From Nodularia sp. NIES-3585 (lineage in GTDB: Bacteria > Cyanobacteriota > Cyanobacteriia > Cyanobacteriales > Nostocaceae), in NCBI RefSeq assembly GCF_002218065.1, contig NZ_BDUB01000001.1:3257270-3321269 (forward strand): a DNA stretch of 64,000 bases. The letters run 5' to 3'. Position 1 is the first letter of the stretch; every line of letters begins with the position of its first letter. The notes below the pieces were generated by a model. The model saw only the letters and a list, made by a program, of their open reading frames with translations. It was not told the origin of the DNA and did no database searches. Shown piece after piece: positions 18,255 to 26,027 of the stretch. The position numbers were made by a program, and so were the translations under genes.

Positions 18255-18380
18255 AAACTTGAATGTCGTGCTACCTTCTGTGGAGCTAGCATCGGTGGTT
18301 TTTCTTACGCCATTTTGGCTCGTGCTAACTTTCGTTTGGCTAACATCTCGGAAATCAATATATTTGAAATTAAAAGTTAG
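18255..18380 (+). pseudogene. remnant of a pentapeptide-repeat gene (C-terminal piece)
   Basis: An open stretch of 41 codons with no start codon, bounded by TGA upstream and TAG downstream. It reads RATFCGASIGGFSYAILARA then NFRLANISEINIFEIKS, clear A(T/N/S)(F/I) pentapeptide repeats. It is in the same frame as the intact pentapeptide gene that starts three bases after its stop codon. The 5' part is missing, and a MITE ends 33 bp upstream. It is most likely a truncated relic; read-through of its stop seems unlikely because the next gene has its own proper N-terminus. Confidence 0.6.
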
Positions 18381-18383
18381 ATA

Positions 18384-18920
18384 ATGGTTTTGGAAATGAC
18401 TCCAGAAGAATTGGTTGGTTGCTACTTCCAAGGGCAGCGTGACTTTCGAGGAATTAAGTTGATCCAATCCCCGTTTGATGTCGAAGGAAACGAAATCGAT
18501 TTGCGGAGGTTGTGTTTGCGAGATATTAACTTGAGTGGAGCCTATTTGAACAAGGCTGATTTTACTGAAACTGATTTGAGCGGAGCCAATTTGCTGGGAG
18601 CGGTTTTGGAACAGGCTTGTTTCAGACGTGCTATTGTTAGGGATGCTAATTTGTATTCCGCTAATTTGCGCTGGTGTGATTTGACCGAAGCTGATTTGAG
18701 GGGAACTATCCTCGATCATATCAATGCCACGTGCGCTTACTTCGACAGAGCAATCAATATTGGAGCGATGGAATATGCTATTTTGGCTGATGCTAGCTTC
18801 CAAGATGCTCATATCCCTGACCAACTTATCTGTCGTGGCGGAAATTTGATTTGGAGAACTGTTATGCCCGATGGCAGTATCAAACTTGGACCCCAGTACG
18901 GAGATGGGGAAGGTCGATAG
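18384..18920 (+). CDS. pentapeptide repeat protein
   Basis: A 178-residue protein. The N-terminus MVLEMTPEELVGCYFQGQRD is the short helical lead often found before pentapeptide helices. Residues about 45-140 contain A(D/N)LSG-type repeats (LSGAYLNKADFTETDLSGAN and on), which should fold into a quadrilateral beta-helix. The tail TVMPDGSIKLGPQYGDGEGR is similar in type to the MPDGAIHS end of the J-domain fusion at 1957-2604. Function unknown; such proteins are abundant in Nostocales. Confidence 0.85.
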   Translation: MVLEMTPEELVGCYFQGQRDFRGIKLIQSPFDVEGNEIDLRRLCLRDINLSGAYLNKADFTETDLSGANLLGAVLEQACFRRAIVRDANLYSANLRWCDLTEADLRGTILDHINATCAYFDRAINIGAMEYAILADASFQDAHIPDQLICRGGNLIWRTVMPDGSIKLGPQYGDGEGR

Positions 18921-19016
18921 TTCATTTTTACTCGCCGTGTTGTCGCGTAGCGCTACGCACCATTTTAATTGAGGAAAATGCTTAATTTTGATCAGACAGC
19001 AGCATCAACAAGTTAA

Positions 19017-19048
19017 GGTGCGTTAGCCTACGGCATAACACACCCTAC
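19017..19048. repeat. GGTGCGTTA...TAACACACC dyad repeat
   Basis: A dispersed palindrome (GGTGCGTTAGCCTACGGCAT, then AACACACCCT) between convergent genes. Close relatives are at 27930-27962 and 39669-39700. The convergent placement here is compatible with a bidirectional terminator, but no U-tract is seen. Confidence 0.7.
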
Positions 19049-19058
19049 TGGACAATCG

Positions 19059-21167
19059 TTAATTCACAGTCGCTAATAAACCAGTATGCTTGAGTAACGA
19101 AGTGGTACTAGGTTCACGACCTCGGAAAGATGCAAACACATTCATCGGGTGCTGACTACCACCGAGAGCTAAGACTGTTTCCCGGTAACGTTTACCTGTA
19201 GCTTTTATCGCTTGTTCATCTTCTAAACCAGCTTCTTCAAAAGCAGCAAACGCATCAGCACTGAGAACTTCAGCCCACTTGTAACTGTAATAACCTGCGG
19301 CATAACCACCAGCGAAAATGTGACCAAAAGCGCATAAAAAAGCGTCTTCTGGTAGAGGTGGTAAAACTGTAGTAGTTTTGGCAATCTTTTGACGCATATC
19401 TGCGGCGGTTTCACCACTACCAGGGCGATAACGATAATGTAATTCTAAATCAACACTGCTGAAGTGAACTTGCCGCAACATCACACTACCACTCATATAG
19501 TTGCGTGCAGCTAGGAGTTTTTGGTAATAATGCTCCGGTAAGGGTTCACCAGTTTGATAATGCTTTGCCATGCCAAACAAAGTTGGTCGCTCATAGCACC
19601 AGTTTTCCATAAACTGGCTGGGTAATTCTACGGCATCCCATTCGACATTGTTAATCCCTGCTGCTCCGGTGTAGTCTACTTTGGTCATCATGTGATGCAA
19701 GCCATGACCAAATTCATGAAATAACGTTTCTACTTCATAAAAAGTCATTAAACTGGGCTTACCATCCACTGGGGGACTTTGGTTACATACCAAATACGCC
19801 ACAGGTAAACGAATCTCTGTTACACCATTTTCGGTAATTTTGCTGCGATTAATACAGACATCCATCCAAGCACCACCGCGCTTTTCCGATGGACGGCTGT
19901 AGGGGTCTAAGTAGAAGTAAGCTAGAGGACTACCAGTTTCATCAGCAATTTGAAAATAACGCACATTTTCATGCCAGACTGGGGCTTGACCATCGGCAGG
20001 GGTGACGGTAACACCAAACAGCCGCTGCACCAGTCCAAATAAGCCATCTAAAACTTGAGGTAGGGGAAAGTAAGGACGTAATTCCTCGGAGGTGAAAGCA
20101 AATTTTTCTTCCCGTTGACGTTCTGCCCAAAAGCTGGTATCCCAGTGTTGTAAATCTTCCGCTTCTGCTGCTTTCTTGGTAGCTGCAAAAGCCTTAAGTG
20201 CTTCTAAATCTTTGACAGCAGCATCATAACTCGCTTGACGGAGTTCTTCTAATAATGCTTCCACTGCGGCAACATTAGGAGCCATTTTACTGGCTAGGCT
20301 CAATTCGGCATAATTTTCAAAGCCGAGTAATTGGGCTAGTTCTTGCCGCAATTCTAAAATGCGCTCAATTAGGGGCTGATTATCAAATTCACCTGATGCA
20401 GCACGAGTTATATAAGCTTTATAAAGTTTTTCCCGCAAATCTCTGCGGGTGCTGTGCTGCATGAATGGGCCATAGCTGGGAAAGTCTAAAGTAATCCGCC
20501 AAGGGCCATTTTCTGGGGTGGCGTTTTCATCTCCCGCATCACGCGCCAGCTGTGCAGATAGACTAACTAAGCTATCGGGTAAGCCGTCAATTTCGGCTTT
20601 GGTGGTTAGGGTTAAACTAAAGGCTGTTGTGGCATCGAGGACATGGTTTGAGAACTTGGTAGAAAGTTCTGCTAACTCCATTTGGATGGAGTTGAAACGC
20701 TCCCGTGCATCTCCTTCTAAGCCTACACCGGAAAGTTCAGCATCTCTGATGGCAGCTTCAACAATTCGCTGCTGGGCTGATTCTAAAGTTGCCCAGTTAT
20801 CACTGGCGCGGAGTTCCTTGAAAGCATGATAAACTGGCTGGCTTTGACCAAGCTTGTTGCTGAATTGTACTACTTGTGGTTGTACGGTTTCATAAGCTGC
20901 GCGCAATTCAGGGCTATTTTTCACACCCATTAAATGGCTCACTATGCCCCAACTCCAGTTCAACCGTTCTGTGAGCTTTTCTAATGGCTCTACTAAACCA
21001 CTCCAAGTAGGCTGAATATTAGCTTCCAAGTTAGTTAGCTGCTGGTCAAGTTCTGCCAATAGCTGCTTGAAAGCTGGTACTATTTGCTCTGGTTGAATCT
21101 CACCGAAGGGAGGTAAGCCAGAACCTTTAAGTAAGGGATTTTGAGAAATAGTGACATTTGCACTCAT
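19059..21167 (-). CDS. prlC: oligopeptidase A-like M3 metallopeptidase
   Basis: A 702-residue thimet-type (M3) zinc oligopeptidase that degrades short peptides in the cytoplasm, including cleaved signal peptides in E. coli. The zinc motif HEFGH is at 484-488 inside LFHEFGHGLHH, with the third ligand expected in the following helix region around NNVEWDAVELPSQFMENW. DPYSRPSEKRGGAWMD (421-436) and the C-terminal FAGGYAAGYYSYKWAEVLSA are family signatures. Length fits OpdA/PrlC. A 73-bp gap with a HIP1 site separates it from the divergent hydrolase gene. Confidence 0.93.
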   Translation of the reverse strand: MSANVTISQNPLLKGSGLPPFGEIQPEQIVPAFKQLLAELDQQLTNLEANIQPTWSGLVEPLEKLTERLNWSWGIVSHLMGVKNSPELRAAYETVQPQVVQFSNKLGQSQPVYHAFKELRASDNWATLESAQQRIVEAAIRDAELSGVGLEGDARERFNSIQMELAELSTKFSNHVLDATTAFSLTLTTKAEIDGLPDSLVSLSAQLARDAGDENATPENGPWRITLDFPSYGPFMQHSTRRDLREKLYKAYITRAASGEFDNQPLIERILELRQELAQLLGFENYAELSLASKMAPNVAAVEALLEELRQASYDAAVKDLEALKAFAATKKAAEAEDLQHWDTSFWAERQREEKFAFTSEELRPYFPLPQVLDGLFGLVQRLFGVTVTPADGQAPVWHENVRYFQIADETGSPLAYFYLDPYSRPSEKRGGAWMDVCINRSKITENGVTEIRLPVAYLVCNQSPPVDGKPSLMTFYEVETLFHEFGHGLHHMMTKVDYTGAAGINNVEWDAVELPSQFMENWCYERPTLFGMAKHYQTGEPLPEHYYQKLLAARNYMSGSVMLRQVHFSSVDLELHYRYRPGSGETAADMRQKIAKTTTVLPPLPEDAFLCAFGHIFAGGYAAGYYSYKWAEVLSADAFAAFEEAGLEDEQAIKATGKRYRETVLALGGSQHPMNVFASFRGREPSTTSLLKHTGLLATVN

Positions 21168-21285
21168 GATTTTGTGTGAGTCGCCTATAGATAATATCTT
21201 GCTGTATCTTCTAATGTAGCGATCGCTGCGTGATTTAGCAGTGCCAAAATGGCAAAATGTTCATAAAGTTCAAATTAATTACCCA

Positions 21286-22080
21286 ATGAAATTACTGATT
21301 CCTGTTTTAGTTGCCCCTGTGCTGATGTCATTATCTTCTACACAAGTGCTTGCAGCCATTCAAACGAGAACTATTGAGTATAAACACGGTAATACTGTTT
21401 TAGAAGGTTATCTAGCTTTCGACGATTCCTTCCCAGGTAAGCGTCCCGGCGTTTTAGTAGTGCATGAGTGGAATGGATTACAGTCTTTTGTGAAAGAACG
21501 CACTGAGGAATTAGCTAAACTTGGTTATGTAGCATTTGCTGCCGATATTTACGGCAAAGGAATTAGACCCAACAATCCCCAAGAGTCAGGAAAACAAGCG
21601 ACGATATATCGTCAGGATAGACAATTATTGCGCGATCGCACCAACGCTGGATTAAAAGTTTTACGACAAAATCCCCTCACCGATATTCAACGCATCGCCG
21701 CCATTGGTTACTGCTTCGGCGGTGGTACAGTCCTAGAACTCGCCCGGAGTGGGGCAAATATTGCCGGGGTAGCAAGTTTTCACGGCAACCTCGATACTCC
21801 CAACCCCAATGATGCCAAAAACATCCAAGCCAAAGTATTAGTGTTACATGGTGCTGATGACCCCATAGTTCCAGACGAACAAGTACAAGCATTTGCCACC
21901 GAAATGCGAGAAGCAAATGTCGATTGGCAATTAATTTCCTACGGTGGCGCAGTCCATAGCTTCACCAACCCAGAAGCCAACAATCCACCGCGATCGCTTT
22001 ATAACCCAGTTGTAGAAAAACGCTCTTGGCAAGCACTCAAGCAGTTTTTTGCCGAAATATTTCAAAAACCACAGGACTAA
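21286..22080 (+). CDS. dienelactone hydrolase family protein, exported
   Basis: A 264-residue alpha/beta hydrolase of the dienelactone hydrolase family. I used the ATG at 21286, which gives a clean signal peptide (MKLLIPVLVAPVLMSLSSTQ, cut near VLA-A). The catalytic cysteine sits in GYCFGGG (about residue 140), the aspartate in GADDPIVPD, and the histidine in GAVHSFTNP near 230, so the triad is complete. The signal peptide points to a periplasmic enzyme; the natural substrate is not known. A terminator hairpin follows the stop. Confidence 0.88.
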   Translation: MKLLIPVLVAPVLMSLSSTQVLAAIQTRTIEYKHGNTVLEGYLAFDDSFPGKRPGVLVVHEWNGLQSFVKERTEELAKLGYVAFAADIYGKGIRPNNPQESGKQATIYRQDRQLLRDRTNAGLKVLRQNPLTDIQRIAAIGYCFGGGTVLELARSGANIAGVASFHGNLDTPNPNDAKNIQAKVLVLHGADDPIVPDEQVQAFATEMREANVDWQLISYGGAVHSFTNPEANNPPRSLYNPVVEKRSWQALKQFFAEIFQKPQD

Positions 22081-22094
22081 ATCATCTCAACAAA

Positions 22095-22120
22095 AAACCT
22101 CAGCTTGGCAACTGAGGTTT
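22095..22120 (+). terminator. hairpin after the dienelactone hydrolase gene
   Basis: AAACCTCAG pairs with CTGAGGTTT (9 bp) around an 8-base loop, 15 bp after the stop codon. The U-tract is weak (TTTCTGATT), so strength is uncertain, but position and symmetry fit a terminator. Confidence 0.7.
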
Positions 22121-22381
22121 CTGATTAGGAGAAGTAAGAATGACGATTTAGATACATTTATACTAAGAAGCGAAATTTTAGCTCAAGTCCAAGGCAACTT
22201 TTTTAATAGTAATTTACGTAGGTGTTTGAGGTATTTGCTAACTTATGTAAATAAGTTTAACAAGTTCGTTACAAAAAGTCAAGATAATTTACAAAAAAAG
22301 TTACAAAGCCTCCCAGAGGCTAGATATCCCCATCTCTAAAAATCCCTTAACATAGAAATCCGGGCTAAGGGTGAATTACTT

Positions 22382-23368
22382 ATGCGTGCAATGATTTTGT
22401 CAGCACCACGCCAACCTCTAAGTCTAGTAGAGTTGCCAGTGCCAAAACCCAATTCTGAGCAAGTGCTAATTCGCATTCATGCCTGTGCTGTCTGTCGCAC
22501 AGATTTACATATAGTTGATGGGGAATTAACCCATCCAAAACTACCTCTAGTCTTGGGGCATCAAATTGTCGGTACTGTAGAGGCTATAGGTAATAACGTT
22601 CTTAATTTTTATCTAGGTCAACGGGTGGGTGTTCCTTGGCTAGGTCATACTTGCACTCATTGCCGTTACTGTCTCTCTAATCGTGAAAATCTCTGCGATT
22701 ATGCCGAATTTACAGGTTATAATCTAGATGGTGGCTATGCAGAATATACAGTAGCCGACCACCGTTTTTGCTTTCCCCTACACCCCAGTTATCCTGACTT
22801 GCAAGCAGCACCACTATTATGTGGTGGTTTAATTGGCTACCGTGCTTACAGCATGACCGGTAATGCAGAAAAACTAGGTTTTTATGGCTTTGGTTCATCC
22901 GCCCACATTTTAATTCAACTAGCGCGTTATCATGGGCGACAAGTCTTCGCCTTTACCCGTCCTGGAGATATTGAAGGACAAGAATTTGCCCGTCAACTCG
23001 GTGCAACTTGGGCTGGAGACTCAAATATTTTACCCCCAGAACCCTTAGATGCAGCAATTATTTTTGCGCCTGTAGGCAAGCTAGTTCCAGCAGCCTTGCG
23101 TGCAGTGGCCAAAGGTGGTGTAGTAGTATGTGCAGGCATTCACATGAGTGATATTCCCGCTTTTCCCTATGAAATTCTCTGGCAAGAAAGAGTATTGCGT
23201 TCTGTAGCTAATTTAACTCGCCAAGATGGAGAAGAGTTTCTAGCCATAGCACCTAAAATTCCCATTCACACTGAGGTTAATTCTTTTCCTCTCACTCAAG
23301 CAAATGCAGCTTTAGATGCCCTACGTAGTGGTAAAATTACAGGCTCGGCTGTGTTGGTAGTTGACTAG
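22382..23368 (+). CDS. zinc-dependent alcohol dehydrogenase family protein
   Basis: A 328-residue medium-chain dehydrogenase. Catalytic-zinc ligands are C37 region (CAVCRTDLH), the LGHQIVG histidine near 60 and a later cysteine; the structural zinc lobe is CTHCRYCLSNRENLC at about 95-109. The nucleotide-binding segment reads YGFGSSAHILIQLA near 170, a variant of GxGxxG. Members oxidise or reduce alcohols and aldehydes with NAD(P)H. The sequence resembles the AdhP-like group that acts broadly. No partner gene nearby suggests the substrate. Confidence 0.88.
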   Translation: MRAMILSAPRQPLSLVELPVPKPNSEQVLIRIHACAVCRTDLHIVDGELTHPKLPLVLGHQIVGTVEAIGNNVLNFYLGQRVGVPWLGHTCTHCRYCLSNRENLCDYAEFTGYNLDGGYAEYTVADHRFCFPLHPSYPDLQAAPLLCGGLIGYRAYSMTGNAEKLGFYGFGSSAHILIQLARYHGRQVFAFTRPGDIEGQEFARQLGATWAGDSNILPPEPLDAAIIFAPVGKLVPAALRAVAKGGVVVCAGIHMSDIPAFPYEILWQERVLRSVANLTRQDGEEFLAIAPKIPIHTEVNSFPLTQANAALDALRSGKITGSAVLVVD

Positions 23369-23530
23369 CGCTCTTTTACAAATCTGATCAAAGAAAAAAC
23401 GTAGGTTGGGTTGAACAAAGTGTTAGCGATTCCAGGGCGAATAACATTTCTAGATAACTACCGCGTAAGGCGACGACTGGGGCAAAAAATTCACGTTGGC
23501 GATCGCGGGTTATTAGTTCATCAACAGATA

Positions 23531-23600
23531 GGACTCATCTTTGATTTATGAAACACACGTAGGTTGTGTGATCCAGGAGAGTACAGCACCAAGACGCAGA
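23531..23600. repeat. ~70-bp dispersed repeat, copy A
   Basis: Begins GGACTCATCTTTGATTTATG and contains the dyad ACACAC/GTGTGT followed by AGGAGAGTACAGCACCAAGA. It is about 90 percent identical by eye to 27855-27924. Both copies lie just downstream of a metabolic gene on the plus strand. Confidence 0.8.
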
Positions 23601-23638
23601 AGCAGATGATAGCTAATTGGTAATTGGGTGGTTGGGTA

Positions 23639-23875
23639 TTACAATTTGTCGTAGTCTTCTGGTTCTACATCAGGGACTTTAGTTAAAACTTCCTGAAATT
23701 TATCCCAACTACCGCGTTTGGCTTTTTCTTCAATATAGTCTTTGGTCATCCATGCGGAAACTTGTGCTGATAGTGCAATGGCTACCAGTTGTTCTAAAGG
23801 CATATTTTCTTTGGCTGCTAAGGTTTCAATTTGCTTATATAAGAATTCGGGGATTTGTATGTTTAAGTTACTCAT
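23639..23875 (-). CDS. putative antitoxin of a PIN-type toxin-antitoxin pair
   Basis: A 78-residue protein whose N-terminus MSNLNIQIPEFLYKQIETLA looks like a ribbon-helix-helix DNA-binding domain (a strand then two helices), with an acidic tail (DVEPEDYDKL) of the sort that neutralises a toxin. Its start codon overlaps the end of the PIN gene upstream by 4 bp (ATGA), the usual coupling in these pairs, with the toxin gene first. Assignment rests on context and size; no close family is named. Confidence 0.7.
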   Translation of the reverse strand: MSNLNIQIPEFLYKQIETLAAKENMPLEQLVAIALSAQVSAWMTKDYIEEKAKRGSWDKFQEVLTKVPDVEPEDYDKL

Positions 23876-24303
23876 GATATTTCTCCTACTTGTTGTAAGA
23901 ATTCTTTAGGAGTTAATACTCTAATGCCAAATTTCTCTGCTGCTTGTAAATCTTTTTGATTGTAAGTGATAATAAAGTCGGCTTGGCATTCCATCGCTAA
24001 GTCTATTAAAAAATCATCGTCTGGGTCGCTTGCAATTGGTCGCCATAGACAAAAAATATTACATTGGTTAGATATGGCACAAAGGGCTTCTATAATATTA
24101 TCAATATCTTGATTGTTTAGGGTTAACTGGTCTTTTTGTCGTTTAGGTATTTCTTCGTACTCGAAAATTAAGGTTGTAGAAATATTTAATTGCCAGCGAG
24201 TATCGTTGAGTATGCTTAACAGCTTGTAGGATGCACCACGACTAGAGCGTAAACCAGCTAAAAGTACGTTGGTATCTAGTATAATTTGATAAGGTCTTGT
24301 CAT
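23872..24303 (-). CDS. PIN domain toxin (putative ribonuclease)
   Basis: A 143-residue PIN-domain protein. ILDTNVLLAGLRSSRG at about 8-23 has the first acidic residue, a glutamate sits in the FEYEEI segment near 50, and DPDDDFLIDLA near 92-102 carries the later acidic residues of the Mg2+ site. C-terminal IITYNQKDLQAAEKFGIRVL followed by TPKEFL is typical of the group annotated as toxin component, PIN family. The expected action is endonucleolytic cleavage of RNA. The antitoxin gene overlaps its 3' end by 4 bp. Confidence 0.85.
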   Translation of the reverse strand: MTRPYQIILDTNVLLAGLRSSRGASYKLLSILNDTRWQLNISTTLIFEYEEIPKRQKDQLTLNNQDIDNIIEALCAISNQCNIFCLWRPIASDPDDDFLIDLAMECQADFIITYNQKDLQAAEKFGIRVLTPKEFLQQVGEIS

Positions 24304-24358
24304 TTTCTAGTTTTGTTGCATAGTGGCTTGTGTCTGGTTTCTCGCTGTTTGTTTGTAA

Positions 24359-24637
24359 GGAAAGTATTACAACTCAATTGATATTTACCATCAAACCAAG
24401 AACCTAGAAGCTTATAGATACTTGCCTACAAAAGTAAGTAAGCAAATCGTGCGTAGAGTTTCAGGATCTGGGAAAAGTTGGTTAACAGCGTTGAAGGATT
24501 GGTTAAAAAACCCGAAAAAATATTTAGGTAGACCAAAAATGCCTGCATATAAGCACAAAGAGCGTGGCAGAAACATTGTCATCTACCCTATAGCCGCAAT
24601 CTCCAAACCTGCTTTGGCTAAAGGGATTATCAAATAA
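24359..24637 (+). pseudogene. IS200/IS605-type OrfB transposase remnant
   Basis: An open frame without a proper start. From about 24362 it reads KYYNSIDIYHQTKNLEAYRY, then LPTKVSKQIVRRVSG, then GRPKMPAYKHKERGRNIVIY, which is the N-terminal third of IS1341/IS891-type OrfB (TnpB-like) transposases (the sequence around GRPK.P.YK is characteristic). It ends after AKGIIK, well before the catalytic RuvC-like motifs and zinc finger. No TnpA or element ends are visible. It is a decayed insertion next to the toxin-antitoxin pair. Confidence 0.75.
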
Positions 24638-24679
24638 CACTGCGTTCTACCCAACCTACGAAAATTTTTAGAAAAGAGG

Positions 24680-24982
24680 CTATTCCCAGCGCCTGACTTC
24701 AAACCCCCGCAAACCTTCAGGTTTTTCATACTCAACGACAACATCTTTCACCACCGCAGCCGGGGGGCCAGCATGACACCAGCGCACCATATCTTCGACA
24801 ACCACCCGCGCCCCTTCAAATACTGCTTCCACACGGTTATCCGGGAGATTCCGCACCCAACCGGTTAAACCCAACTGACTGGCTGTATCGACAGTTGCAT
24901 AGCGGTAGCCAACCCCTTGTACTTGGCCGGAAATCAATACATGGGCGCGGACTATCTTGGGCAGTGATGTAGGATTGGGCAT
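24680..24982 (-). CDS. acyP: acylphosphatase
   Basis: A 100-residue acylphosphatase, started at ATG 24982 (MPNPTSLPK). It hydrolyses carboxyl-phosphate bonds such as acetyl phosphate or 1,3-bisphosphoglycerate. The active-site loop is GQVQGVGYRYATVD, whose arginine binds phosphate, and the catalytic asparagine lies in GWVRNLPDNRVEAVFEG. Length and motifs match the small cytoplasmic family. It is read toward the transposase remnant. Confidence 0.93.
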   Translation of the reverse strand: MPNPTSLPKIVRAHVLISGQVQGVGYRYATVDTASQLGLTGWVRNLPDNRVEAVFEGARVVVEDMVRWCHAGPPAAVVKDVVVEYEKPEGLRGFEVRRWE

Positions 24983-25293
24983 AGATCCAGTCAATGCTTT
25001 ACAATTTCAGTCTACCTGTTTTGTGGATGCACAACCGAATTTTTCATTAAAACACTGGTAGTTTTAGCGGATATTTTTGTGAATAGGTGTAGAAAGGATA
25101 AGACCATTCTGAAAGGATGTTTTAAAAGCTAACGCCACGCTACGCTATGGGCGAATATAATAGAGCCTGCGATGCCCGCTACGCGTCATGTCTGTGTAGC
25201 CGCGACTTCTAGTCGCCGGGGCTAGTAATAATTGATACTTTACTTGCCAAAATTGAATTACTATACACGTAAATTGTAAATTGTTAATCTCTT
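24983..25293. other. intergenic region with GC-rich dyad repeats
   Basis: Holds the Nostoc-type elements ACGCCACGCTACGC (about 25131-25145) and CCCGCTACGCGTCATG with GCGACTTCTAGTCGC (about 25173-25215), the latter a small hairpin. No gene is supported. Confidence 0.5.
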
Positions 25294-25671
25294 ATGTCTA
25301 ATTTACCACCACTGAATACAGCCACAATTTGGGCAATTTTTCATGAGCAAATTGATGATTCCACAGTCAATCAATTAGTCTGGCACTACTTAGGCTATCG
25401 CTATGACTCTGCAACTGACAAATGGGATAATAGCGAAGTTTCATCAGAATGGCGAGATGAGTACCCAGAACCACCTGATTTTATTGATAGTCGCCCAGCA
25501 ACAGTTAAATTAACTCGTTCCATTCCTCAAGAAAATAAACAAATAGCAAAAGAAAAATTGGGTTTCAAAGGGTACAAAATTGGTGAATTTGGACCTCGAC
25601 AGACTCGTAGAGCCACAGCCGCAAATTGGTTATTAAGTTATTTGCAAGAAACTAACGGCAAAATTGAGTGA
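25294..25671 (+). CDS. conserved cyanobacterial hypothetical protein
   Basis: A 125-residue soluble protein. It opens with MSNLPPLNTATIWAIFHEQI and holds WHYLGYRYD and EWRDEYPEPPDFIDSRPATV segments; the C-terminal part is basic with RQTRRATAANWLLSYLQ. The pattern is that of DUF1823-like small cyanobacterial proteins, but I am not certain of the family. No membrane segment or metal motif is present. It stands alone between two repeat-containing gaps. Confidence 0.65.
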   Translation: MSNLPPLNTATIWAIFHEQIDDSTVNQLVWHYLGYRYDSATDKWDNSEVSSEWRDEYPEPPDFIDSRPATVKLTRSIPQENKQIAKEKLGFKGYKIGEFGPRQTRRATAANWLLSYLQETNGKIE

Positions 25672-26027
25672 ATTTGGCAGAAAAATTTAAAAATGACTTT
25701 GAAAATACTTCTACCTAATGGTAGTGATCAGTATACCATAAGACTCCTATTTAATTTAATAAAACCTCGGTAGTCCTGGATTCCTCCGTGGCTATTCCCT
25801 CTTACCTGTCTCCATAACTGAATTTGAGGAATAAAATCGAATTGCTATATACTTTAATCATGAGTCATCTCAGCAGTTAATACTCAATAAACAACCCATT
25901 TTGATCCAAGAGAATCTAACTTCAGACAGATGAAGCAGTTATATAAATATCTCTAAAGACTGGTTTGCAAATTGATTAATAATTTAGAAGATATTCATAC
26001 TCTACATTTTTTAATCAAAATCATTGT
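25672..26027. other. intergenic region upstream of the GH13 gene
   Basis: About 356 bp, A/T-rich. I see no hairpin, repeat or ORF that I would defend; it presumably holds the promoter of the GH13 gene. Confidence 0.4.

Noticed and set aside
18198-18824. 208-codon minus-strand ORF opposite the pentapeptide gene at 18384
   Set aside because: Composition (Ser, Gln and Ile periodicity) is the mirror of pentapeptide codons on the other strand.
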